Below the pieces are notes generated by a model. That model saw nothing but the letters and a program-made list of their open reading frames with translations, ran no database searches and was not told where the DNA came from. This document shows, in pieces, positions 20,345-30,818 of a stretch of DNA of 31,874 nt (position 1 is the stretch's first letter; every line of letters begins with the position of its first letter). Source of the DNA: Folioceros fuciformis (lineage: Eukaryota > Anthocerotophyta > Anthocerotopsida > Anthocerotales); NCBI GenBank assembly GCA_049999805.1, contig JBNGIO010006249.1:49157-81030 (forward strand), written 5' to 3'. Both the position numbers and the translations under genes were made by a program.

Positions 20345-21638
20345 CCAAACGGAATAATGTACCATATGTACATGTGGACATCCTTGGACTGCCTCCATGT
20401 ATCTTCAACTGTACCCAATTCTTTGCCACATTGGCCATGTACATACACTATGGACCTACACGGATTTGCCTTTGCAGAAAAAGTTATTGTACAGCCGTCG
20501 GTAATCCATCCCAACAGTAGCATGAAGAATTGATATGAGCTCTTTCTCTTCTTATTCTTCATCCCACCAAAAGCATAGAGCTTTGATCATCCCACTATTT
20601 GGAACATGTGATCGAACTGTGAGAGATTACCAACCTCCTTCAATGCCTTGGAATATGTATTTGAACTATGAAAGACTACCACCTCATATATAGCTCTTGA
20701 ATAAAGATGCCATGACACCAATCTCCCTCATCTTCATTTGCTTCTTCCTCAACTAGTTTTGTATCCCTTCTACTTTGTTGAGTGGCCCTTTTTTCCATTG
20801 TTCTTCGTAACATCTTCTTCCTTATGGAACGTGTACCTATTTTCTTAATCATCATTCACAATGACACAAGCTTTCTAGAAGTGCTGGGTTGGATATGAAC
20901 TAGTTCATCAGAATGTTGCACTTACTGCTAGGTAAGGTGGATGTTTGCCCTCTAATGTGTAGAGGGATCAGCAATCCACCAACAACGGAGCTGCTCAATT
21001 TCTGGCCTCATATGTTCATATCACTATCCTTCTTCCGGGTGGATATTAAAAACAAAATCCTTTGTCAGGCCTGATCTTGTTCTCGTACTTATGATTCCTC
21101 GAAGAGCCGGGGCTGGGGAGGGATAAGGGTCAACGGTGGAGGTGGGTAGGGCTGCCCTGTTGCAATCCACGGGGCCCATGTTCCGGGCGAGTTGAATGAA
21201 AGAGGCAGTCTATCTCAACCTTGCATGTACTGTACAAACATTTTCTGTTACGTCTCGGGAGGGCAGGCTAGTTTGAGTGCAGTCTATGGCCCATTGGCCC
21301 ATTGGGCCGAGGGGCCCGGGATGGACTCAGACCAAGCTGGGCCCCTCTTCGCTCCAGTCCCAGCCCCGCCCCTGACTTGCAACATAGCTGTCAGAGTAGC
21401 TAAATCTGATAGGCTTTCGATGCCATCACGTTCCAACAAGCCAAGTGGAGGATTCGGAAAGCTTCCCTCTTGCCATTTAAGCCCCCACAGAGTTCCAGAC
21501 CGGTTCCCTCCTGCTGGTGCTGCGCTGTCTCGCGGGCACGGAATGCGCCTCCTGGATTGCGCCCGGTAGCAGCGCCCGCTGCCATTGAGCTTATAGGCTG
21601 GTTTGGAATTCCTGGGTTCTTGGGTTTCTGACGTGAAG
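20345..21638. other. AT-richer intergenic region
   Basis: About 1.3 kb with no supportable gene. It holds a degenerate two-copy repeat at 20600-20687 and an AATAAA hexamer near 20700, about 355 bp past the Smr gene stop. The final 100 bp before 21639 are probably the promoter and 5' UTR of the next gene. Confidence 0.55.
20600..20687 (+). repeat. Degenerate two-copy repeat, about 49-bp period
   Basis: Copy one (20600-20638) reads tggaacatgtgatcgaactg then tgagagattaccaacctcc. Copy two (20649-20686) reads tggaatatgtatttgaacta then tgaaagactaccacctca. The divergence indicates an old duplication. I do not recognise the element it came from. Confidence 0.55.
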
Positions 21639-24064
21639 ATGGCGAGCTGGTGGAAGGGCTGGATCTCGGCATGCGCGCTGCTGGGCTGCATGGTTGTGTT
21701 GGTCGCCGGTAGCGAGCTGGGCTGCCTCTCCACCTACGATCCTGGTACCAATTACTTCAGCTACCTCACGGGGAACGTCACCGGCCAGTCCTTCGTGCTG
21801 CCCATCAATCTCACCATCGTTGATACTGCTAACGACTTTGCTGTCTCCTACGGGCCTTCCTGGAAGATTGCCAGGAACTCCCGCCGCGCCGCCAACTACC
21901 TCTTGAGCCAGGTCTTTTTGTGGTGCACCGTGTGGATTCTCTTGTTTGTGGGTTTTGGATGGCTGTCCGGGATTTCGGAATCTTCCTCGCTTCCGTGCAG
22001 TGCGGAGCTCCTACGCCCAACAAGCTGCAGCTTGGGCTCAACAGCAGCTCGCTGCAGTTCCAGATCCCTGCGGCGAACTACAGCATCGACACCGATATTC
22101 CTGGTATTTTCCTTTGCTGAATCTGCTCTGAGTTCAGCCCAGGGACGAATGCTGCTGCCCTTTCCCCTTTCGTGACTCTCTGAAATGTTGCGTCTGCTGT
22201 GAATCTGGGTGCAGTGGCTTTTTTGGAGGTATGGAATCCATCTTCTGCCGGTGCTGCGCCTGCCTTTGTGGGAGTCTTCTTTTCGTTGTTGTTGTTGGGT
22301 GGCTGGAAGGAGGGACTGACCAGCGCGCTCGCAGCTACTGGGGGGCTTGAATGTCTTGGCAGGAATCGACAGCAGCGTGCAGATCGTGTCCCCGTGCCTG
22401 CAGAAATACGTCTCTCAGAGCCTGGTGCAGTCCATCAACGCCTCCGACCCTAGCGTGACGGACGCGTACGCTGCGCTCTTCAGCTCCCCTTATGTGGGAG
22501 CGCCTGCCGACAATAGGACCAACCTCGTGCTGTTTGATGCCACCCTCGACCCGGGGCCTTTGAAGGTGTGCAGTCTATCTGCTGCTACCTCAGTGACCAG
22601 TTCTGTTGAGAAGAACATTGGGAAGAGACTTTCATCCTGTCTTCTGCTGTGGATGTCTGTCTTTGTAGCGTGCAGAGTGGATCAAGTTCATCGCCACGTT
22701 TCTCAACCTGGAAGAGAGGGGATACCTTGTTTATGAGAATGTGAATCTCTTCTTCTCCCTCCTTGCTTGTGCCGATCGTAAGGTTGTCACCATGTAGCTA
22801 ACTGTTCTTGTCATCGATGCGTCGCGTGCTTGGTGCTCACAGATCCGAAACACCTACCAGTGCTATAATGGATCCATGAGCAACTCCTCCGCCAAGCCAA
22901 CTGTGGCTTGGATGAACTACTTCAGCGTGAGTGTGACCCACCACTCTAAGCTGTATTTCCTCCACTCTAAGCCTGCTTAAGAGTTCCTTGCAACTGGTGG
23001 ATGATTCCAAACATACGTCTTGCTGTGTCAGGATGTGTGGACTCTGGAAACCCCTGCCTACAAGCTGCAGGTATCCCTCGTTCCGTGCCTCCTCCTGAGC
23101 AGCGTCTCTTCGTCGCCAGCTTACTGGATGATCGTCACCCTCTAATACTGGTACCTCTTGATCCAGCTTGTCTCGGATGCAGGTGGTTGGAACCTGAACG
23201 TCAGCCAGTCTATGTACAACATGACGAACCCAGCAGACGTGATTGCTTTCCACAACGTGCTCAAGGTACTGCTCTCTTCACGACATTCACACTGTGGAAG
23301 CCTGGAACTGCAGCTGCCAAAAACAAAGTGAATCTTCACAGACACTCACTTACTCGTGGATGGACTACTTCGATATCACGTCCAGACACTGAACGTCATC
23401 CTGGACGACTCGTACGCCATGTACCCGCCGGACTACAAGTTTGCCAACTTCTGCAGCAACGCCAACATCAGCATCAACGACCCATCGTTCCCTTTCCTTG
23501 TCAACCAGAGTGTGTGGCGCAACGACAAGCGACTTGGAGACTCTCTGGGTCTAGGTGAGCTCGTCGTTTTTCGTCTTCGTGCTCATCCATGTTCCAAAGC
23601 GTCTCGTCTGCGCCTGCATCAATTTCTTGATCCTGGTCTCAAATGGGTGGTGGGCAGATTGGTTTGAAGGTGCAGTGGCCCAACCACAGATCGTGCTACG
23701 CGATCTATTGGGGATATTCTACCCCAGCCTCAAGTACGGAGTGCCCTACTACTTCCGAAACATAGCCAAGGTGGCTTCCACTTCTGTCAAGCTCAACCTT
23801 CGTGACGATGGCTTCATTCTCACTGACGGTGTGACTGACTTGCGGCCCATTGGCTTCTGCTGTGCCCAGGACGAAGCTGTCGTGATGACATCATCCGAGG
23901 GATGCTCAAGGACAAGCAACCAAGCGTTGGACCCAACTGTATTTGTTTGTCCTTCGTCGTCTTCTCCCACCAAACCGAACAGTGCCTTTTCCACTGCAGC
24001 GGTTCCCAGCTTGTTTGGCCTCCTCCTGGCTTCCACGTTGCTCCTGGGTGTTACGGTTGGATGA
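21639..24064 (+). CDS. Secreted, GPI-anchored protein with bacterial-type substrate-binding (BtuF/FepB-like) fold
   Basis: I propose an extracellular ligand-binding protein of 496 residues. Exons are 21639-21911, 22001-22103, 22363-22565, 22669-22782, 22843-22926, 23032-23070, 23167-23265, 23386-23554 and 23658-24064, together one open frame. A signal peptide (ISACALLGCMVVLVAGS) precedes a domain resembling periplasmic binding proteins for cobalamin and ferric siderophores: DFAVSYGPSWKIARN, YLLSQ-CGAPTP across intron 1, RAEWIKFI near residue 194, KPTVAWMNYF, NVILDDSYAMYPP, and DWFEGAVAQPQIVL near 362. About ten N-glycosylation sequons fit secretion. The C-terminus (AVPSLFGLLLASTLLLGVTVG after a Ser/Pro stretch) looks like a GPI signal. 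The exon 4 donor (gttgtc, 22783) is weak but is the only one that restores phase, leaving a 60-bp intron. The ligand is unknown and no ABC partner is nearby. Confidence 0.72.
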
Positions 24065-24786
24065 CATGACTTTCTTCTTGTTCGTCCTTAAAATTACAGA
24101 AGGAAAAAAAAAACTACTTCCTTTTTCCTTTTGGTTTTGGCCATCTCTTGGGTTGAGAGGTGTCACAATGTGTACGAAGAAGAGCAGGATGACCTCGTGG
24201 TGTCTGGCCTTGCATTGTACCCACCTTATAATTGCTTTTGGCCTGTGTCTTTCCACCACCACGCGAGCTTGTGAAGCACCGGATAGATCGGTCCGGTACT
24301 CATATCACTCAAATTTTGGTATTATGCCAAAGATAGTTCGTTAAGGCGAAGAACCTGCTGTTGTGGCGATTCGATTCGCATCTGTCATAGCTAAGTCGAA
24401 GAATCTGCAGATCAGGGCCGGTCACCTTCACCAGACACGCTACAGAGCAGCATGGCCAACATAAACGGCAAGCCGACGACTCTGGGACAACCTAAAATGG
24501 AAAGAGCGTCAGTAGCTTCTGATGCAGCCTCGGAGGGGGAAGAGAAAGCTGCCACGGACGTAGCATCCGTGGGAGCTGCACAGCAAAATCGAAGGCAAGA
24601 GGTAGAAGGCAGCCAAATACTGTCTACCAGAGAAGGGTACTTAGCGAGCAACTGATTCCGTGAAAGCTAAATTCACCGATTTGTAAGTGATTCCAATGTA
24701 TGGCTAATTGCCATATGTGTACACATTACAATTAATTGTCGAGAGATCGTCAAGCTACTCCACCGTTCGTTGTAAGACGCTGGTTC
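24065..24786. other. Intergenic region between two convergent genes
   Basis: About 720 bp separate two tail-to-tail genes, so it should hold both 3' UTRs. A 67-codon ATG ORF (24452-24655, Ala/Glu-rich) has no recognisable homology and is not called. The A-rich stretch near 24104-24115 is the only low-complexity feature. Confidence 0.5.
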
Positions 24787-25613
24787 TCAGACAGATGGTC
24801 GCACTCCCAGTATATCTTGAGCGCTTCTTAGCCTGCCGCGCGTCTCCTCATTCTCTTCGTGTAAGGCGAGCAGGGTCTGTATCTCTTCCTCCCACTTTTC
24901 TTGCTGACTTAAGTACAGTCTGATAAGACTCTTAAGAATGAACTCACTCTCGCCGGAATCGGGAGCATCGAAATACCTTTCGAGTGTGAGATCGGAAGCA
25001 TCAAATCAGCGGTCGTGCTCCAACCTTGATAAGGATACAGAAAAACTTTTTCCTCGAAATCCCTTGCTACCTGCTGAAGCTGTTCTTTACCAGCGTCTAC
25101 AAGAATAGACACCTACAGGAAGGAATCCGGTCACAGGGAAGCTCCGATGCATCGTCATTGATCATCAGGTGTGGAGGCCGTACCTACCTGCTGAGTGAAA
25201 TTATCCATTTTCTGGCGTATTTGTTGAATAATTGCGTCCATGCCAGTGTCAGCCTTGGCTTGCAGGGCCTCCTTGTAAGCTCCGTCCGGACTGGCATCAT
25301 TAGTCTGTGGCTGCTTGTCCATTCCTGCAGTTTGATTGATAGCAAACTGCGATGTCGGGCTACTGTTTGGCAGCCTGTCATCAGATTGACCGTCACTCTC
25401 ACTCGAGCCCTGCTGCTGCAACTTTTCAAGTCGCTGCCAATCAGTACATACGCTATAAAACACCCCTGGCCGCATTACACGCACCCGACCTATGCCTAGG
25501 ACACCGCATCAAATCATGACAGAGAACGTTGTCAGCAGAAGAAGCCGTACACGCATTTTCCGCTTCCTCGACAGTGTGAGCCCCGGAGAATCTGATCTGG
25601 TAGGACTTTCCAT
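24787..25613 (-). CDS. Small helical protein with basic N-terminus, family unknown (possibly KIX-like)
   Basis: A 190-residue protein assembled from four short exons read on the minus strand: 25613-25551, 25433-25188, 25112-25039 and 24976-24787, with introns of 117, 75 and 62 bp. All phases agree and the frame ends at TGA. It starts MESPTRSDSPGLTLSRKRKM (a possible nuclear signal), has a Gln/Ser-rich linker (QQQGSSESDGQSDDR), then long amphipathic helices: AIIQQIRQKMDNFTQQ, KEQLQQVARDFEEKVF, SEFILKSLIRLYLSQQEKW and IQTLLALHEENEETR. The helix pattern IxxxIxxxMxxF followed by LxxVAxxFEEKVF recalls the KIX domain of Mediator subunit 15, but a kinetochore- or complex-type coiled coil is equally possible. 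An upstream out-of-frame ATG at 25635 exists. The gene shares about 540 bp of promoter space head to head with the kelch gene. Confidence 0.6.
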
Positions 25614-26152
25614 GTGCACTTGTGCTGCTTGCCATTGCAAACATGAGAAGTCAGCCCTGGAAGAAGTGCTAAAATTAGAAGGCCTTGTACACCGAGGAAA
25701 GACCTTGCAATCTCATTCTCAGATAGCCAAATTACAGATTGCCTCCTGAGCCTAAGCCATGCGACTCACAATTTCGTTGATACAATTTCAAAACAGTACA
25801 GCTAGTTCCGTTGATTCCGAACTAGTTGTGCGCCTGTCAAGACTGGAAGAAAGCGCTTGCTCAGAAGTGAGGCCCTGCCGCCGACGATCCCATATGGTAA
25901 GAGGCGTTCATAGAGTTCACGGCATACCAGGTAACAAACAGACTGCATGCAATTAACCTGTCCCCAGAGCTAGATCGGGAGTGAAGGCAAAGAGGAAGGA
26001 AGGACACTTGGAATCGCGATTCGCGAGTTGGTCACTTCGACACCAAAAACCTCATACCCGGTCCCGCCTTATGTTTCCATTGGGGACAGGCCGGGCAGCC
26101 CGTGACTTGCTTTGAAAGAAGGCATAGACGATGCTGTGTCGTTCATGTCAGC
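25614..26152. promoter_or_regulatory. Shared upstream region of two divergent genes
   Basis: About 540 bp lie between the start of the small minus-strand gene and the proposed start of the kelch gene, so both promoters must fit here if the models are right. A short plus-strand open frame (ATG 25759) ends at a good donor (gtaaga at 25897) and could be a 5' leader exon of the kelch transcript. No in-frame continuation was found. Confidence 0.35.
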
Positions 26153-29100
26153 ATGGACAGAAGCGGCTACAAGTGGAATAATTCAATTCCCCTGGGAAGA
26201 GCACAGCGCGGGCTGATGCAATTTGCGGAGTCTCAGGATGCGCTCAACGCTGCAGCTCGCATGGCGACGGCTTCCAGGTGATTGTCGCTTGAAATTGGAC
26301 TGCCAATTGTGCCAGTCCAAATTTCGTCAGTTTTTGTGAATTTTGTGGGGCGGGGACAGTAATTTCTGCTACTGCATACTTTGCTATGGGACTGGTGGCA
26401 CCCAGACAATGATGGTGGAATGTTTTCAATGCTGCAGAACATGCTGGGATGGCTGGCCGGGCTGGCCATTCTGCCACCTTGGTCGGCAAACGAATGTTTG
26501 TTTTAGGCGGCCGCAATGGAAAGGAGTATTTGAACGATCTGTGGGTGTTTGATACGGAGCTGGAAGTGTGGGAGCAGCTGCAGCGTGCTCCTTTTGCACC
26601 GCGAGCGTACCATACTGCGACTTTGGTGGCCAACAACGAGGTGTGGGTGATCGGAGGCACCAGTCAAAAGGATATGCTTGGAGATGTTCATGTCCTCAAC
26701 ACAGACAGCTTGAAGGTAGTTGTCTGAATACACATTCCGTGTGCTACTAGATCGTGAAGGAATATTGGGAGAAGGTGTTGGTTTGGCAGAGCATTGGGTA
26801 TTTCGCTTGCCTCCTCCAGTAGCTTATGACGTTGTTCGTGCTACAGTGGTCAAGTCCAGAAACCAAAGGCTTGATTGCGAACATGCTTCGTGGAGCTCAT
26901 GCAGCCGTCGTCCACCCGATTCGCAAAAATGCCATCCTCGTGTTTGGTGGATATGGTGGCAACAGCGACAACGACCGCACGTGGTTGAAGGACCTTGCAA
27001 TTCTGCATACCGGTATACTCTCACTGCCTCCTTATTGATGTTGTGTGAAGTTCGGTTCTCAGAAGGTAGTCTAGCTGAACCTGTTGTTCCACGACTTCAG
27101 ATTCCCTGGAGTGGGAAGAGGTAACGCCCATAGGGAAAGCTCCAGGTGAGCGAGGGTATCACACCTTCACTGCTTTTGGCACAAAGGTTGCCCTCTTTGG
27201 GGGTAAGGGAGCGACTGGCGATATATCTGCTGGCATTCTGAGGTTTACTGTTGGATCCATCAAGCATTTGCTGGAGTCAGTCCTTAAGTGTGGTTTTAGG
27301 CTTCTCAGAAGATACTGGGCTCTTTGTTTTGTGTGACATGATCGTACCCACGTCGTCACTTGTGCTCTTCAATCTATTTGCAGTGTCTACGATACGGTGG
27401 AGAACAAGTGGACATTCCCCAAGACTAGAGGAGTATCACCGTCATCAAGATCTAGCCATAAAGCCACTCTGATGGGAAGCAACCAGATTGTAGTCCACGG
27501 TGGAAGAACCTTGGAGAAGAGACTTTTCGACACCCTTGTCCTACAGGTGATTGGTCTTCTGTTGAAACGATCTATTGCTCGCCGAATTTTACCAAACAAA
27601 CACGTCCTTGTTGCTCAGGTTCATACAGCGCAGTCTGCCCGGGCTTCTGCTTCATACAAGTGTGATGTGTCTGCAATTTCGCGAAGAGCTCAACATTCTG
27701 GTCACAAGTCCGTTGGAGAACGCATTGTCAATGCTGCTTTTTCTCACGACCCTCAAGGACGAGCAGCACACAGCTTGGTGTCAAAAGATAGAAGCCTTTA
27801 CGTCTTTGGAGGATATGGTGGCAATGGTTAGAAACGAGTCACTTTGGTTCAGTGTGTGTGTGTCTAAACTCAGCTCTGCTTGAGTGGTGTTTCTCACGTG
27901 TTGAGGCGGTGTGCAGGCAAATATTTTTCTGATGCATATGTAGTGCAAAGTTTCCCTGAACTGCCAGGTCCCCGTAAACTTCTATAAACTCTTTACTGTC
28001 AATGAAGATCAGCTATCACATGAGCTGTAAGCCGTACCCACAAGTTTTGTGGTATGGGTGAACGGACCCTAAACACCGAAATGGTCTTCCTGCTGTTGTA
28101 GGTGTTGGAAGAATGAATCGCCTAAATAAAACACCAGTCATTGTCTCAAAGTTCCAGAGGCTCTTGGAACGAAGAGAGGAGGACCAGGAGCTGGATACTG
28201 AGGGTTGGCGTAGCACTAAACGAAGACGAGTGCAGGTGAATGATGGTGGGTTTTGTTTTTCGGTCTGACCGCTGCACTGCACTGTTACCCTCTCTAGAGG
28301 AATGAATGCATGCGTTCTATCCCTGTTAACGTTTAGACCCTGTTGACCAACCCATCACCAGGACATCAAGTAACAGAGCAGTTTGAGTCGACGGAAAATG
28401 TACAGCCTCCCAACATGGACCATGTGATCCGAGACTGTTCCCGGATGCAGCAAGGAAATGATCATGCAGCAGAGGAAGGTGCACCTCTACCTGCTAGTAG
28501 GAGGATTGAACAGAGGCTCGATGCCATTCTGGGAAGAAGTAATCCTCTTCGGCAGGGTCAGTCTGTGTGGATCCCACCAGATCGTGGAGGATTGTCTGAT
28601 GGCCATGATGTGAGCTAAGATGTATTTGTTCAATTACGTGTCATTGGATTTCAGTTTCAAAACTGAGGAACCTGTCATCCGTGGTCCACTTCAGGTTGTA
28701 ACTGGAGACTTGAAGCTGCGTGCTCTTGAGATGGAGAATCAAAAGCTCAAAGAGACCGCACACGCAAAAGATCAACGCGTAGTGACCCTAGAAGCTGAAA
28801 ACTTGAAGCTGAGATCTGGCATTGATCAGCGTGTTCAGGATCTTGAGGTAGAGATAGAAAGGCTGCACTCGAGACTGCGGGCAACTGAAACTAGAGACGA
28901 AGCTTTGGACATAGAAAACAGAAATTTGAAAGCAAATGCTCAGGTATGTGTATATCATCCGAATCATGCAGGTCAAATAGCTTTATGCTCCTTCCATCAG
29001 CTCCAGGATGCTACTAAATCCTATTTCGTTCTCTGCTCAAGCATCTTCAAGTCTTCCGACTGTCAGTAATAAGGTTAGTTCAGTTTTGCAGGCGCAGTTG

Positions 29101-30818
29101 CTGGAGCTACATGAAAAAGAAAGACGGATCATGGAGGCGGGTTCGAAGATGAGCATATTAGAACAAAAGTTAGAACAAAAGTCTGCAGAGTTTCAAAGGT
29201 AAGATGCAGCAACACGTCGCCCCGCAAGTTCTGCTCGTGTCAGAAAGTAGTTCCTGTACAAATGATAACCCTGTTGCTCCCCTGGTTTCTTTCTACGTTA
29301 ACAGTAGATGTAGGTCTGTGTTGGCAGATCCGTGGAAGATCTTAAAAAGTCCAATTCCTCTCTTGTACAAGAGAAGGAGGAACGTAGGCTGCAAGTATGC
29401 ACCTGTTTTTACTTCAAGTGAAATCCTCCCTTGGTCTCCTTGGCTCATTGTAGTAAAATGTTGCAAAAGCAGGTCCAAAGGCTGGAGTTGGAGGTCGAAA
29501 GCAAGACGCAGACTCTTCAACAGTCCACAATAACTTATGAGAAAGAGAAAGCCATTCTGCTGAATGTAAGGTCTCCTTGTCTCCATGGCCTGTCTGTGGC
29601 CTGAAATTTGGACCACGATAGAGCGATCCACTTTAGGTTATGTGGTTGGAGCACTAAGTGTGCATACTGTTTTGTGCAGGAAGTAGTAGAGAGAAAAGGC
29701 ACAACAGACAGGCTATTTACTGAACTGGGTGCTGCCAAGGTCCGTCCTTTGTAGGGGTGCTAGTTTGAGTAGTTCGTAGTTCCTGAAGTGAATCGCACTT
29801 AGACGGATCTCCGAGCTGCCAACTTTTGGTCAATATTTGGGTCAACTTTGGCTTTGGTAGATAGTCAGACCGTTGTTCGAGCCATGTGATTTGTCGTACT
29901 CAGTTTGGTGCCCTACTCTGCAGGAATCAGTGCGAAGCTTGCAGGAAACGTTGGATGTTTTGGGCAAACAGCTTGAGCGGGTGCATCTCAAGACTCCTCA
30001 CAACCTGCTTAATGCAAGTTCAGTAGTTGTCTGAGCTCAGGTCTGTTCCATTGAACCTTCACGTGGCGTTCACACTTTTTCAGGAAAGTTCCAAGGTGGA
30101 TATGCTACAAAAGGAAAATGAAGACCTGGGAAGGTCTAATGCTGCCCTCTCTGGAGAGTGCAAGCAGGTAATTTTCGTGTTGAAGTTTATGGGCTTTGTG
30201 AGAAACTACGAAGGCTGTATTGTTAGTGCTTGAACATGAGCAGGGCAGGTGCTTCTTCATTACTGTTGGGCTCTCGTTTTGCGTCTCGCAGTTAGCATCA
30301 TCCAGAGATGCTGCAGAAAGAGCGGTACAGGCCCTACAGGCCGATCTATGTGCAGCTCAAGCTGTTAACCGAAACGTTCAGTATCCCAAGAATCTCTGAC
30401 AGCACTGCTTGAGATTGCATAAAGCTTTGGGAGGATCACTGACGTTCAAACGTTTTTGCTTTTCTGTTCCCAGAATGAAGTGGAGCTTGCAAAGCTGAAG
30501 GACGCAGTCCAGAAGTGCAACGAACATGTCACTTCTCTCCATGCCTCCAGGAAAAAGGTTCGGCACTACCAGGTGTCCCGTTTGAGACCAACATGAGAGA
30601 CTGAACCAGACTGACTCATACAGACTTGCAGGACGACGAAACCCTACAGGCACTGCAAAAGGAGAACGACAAGCTACGGTAAAGCTGTTTTCACACTTTC
30701 TTGACAAAAGAAAAGAGGGCCAACTGAATGACTTCTGTTGTTGTCCAGAACTTTGCTTCGTGAAATCGAAGAGTTCGAACAAGGGCAGGCTCGAAATGTT
30801 CAATCCATCTTAGAGAAG
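26153..30818 (+). CDS. Kelch-repeat plus coiled-coil protein, 3' end unresolved
   Basis: A large scaffold-type protein (about 800 residues visible). An N-terminal kelch beta-propeller comes from exons 26438-26715, 26847-27012, 27101-27242, 27384-27546, 27619-27826 and 27917-27967, with blades such as AGHSATLVGKRMFVLGGRNG, VWVIGGTSQ, ILVFGGYGG, VALFGGKGA and YVFGGYGGNG. A basic linker follows (28102-28235 with STKRRRVQ; 28337-28609). A long coiled coil comes next: 28695-28943, 29092-29198, 29328-29394, 29473-29565, 29680-29739, 29924-29980, 30084-30167, 30292-30375, 30474-30557, 30632-30678 and 30749-30818. These junctions agree in phase. Uncertain points: the first exon (26153-26277, starting MDRSGYKWNN) joins the kelch part only through a doubtful 35-bp exon (26363-26397), so translation may instead start at 26449. 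After the donor at 30819 no convincing terminal exon was found. A polarity, trafficking or cytoskeletal role by analogy to Tea1-like proteins is inference. Confidence 0.75.

Noticed and set aside
24452-24655. 67-codon ATG ORF, Ala/Glu-rich
   Set aside because: No homology or exon context; it falls in the 3' region of two convergent genes.
25492-25749. 85-codon plus-strand ORF overlapping the first exon of the small minus-strand gene
   Set aside because: It is antisense to the better-supported spliced model and has no recognised motif.
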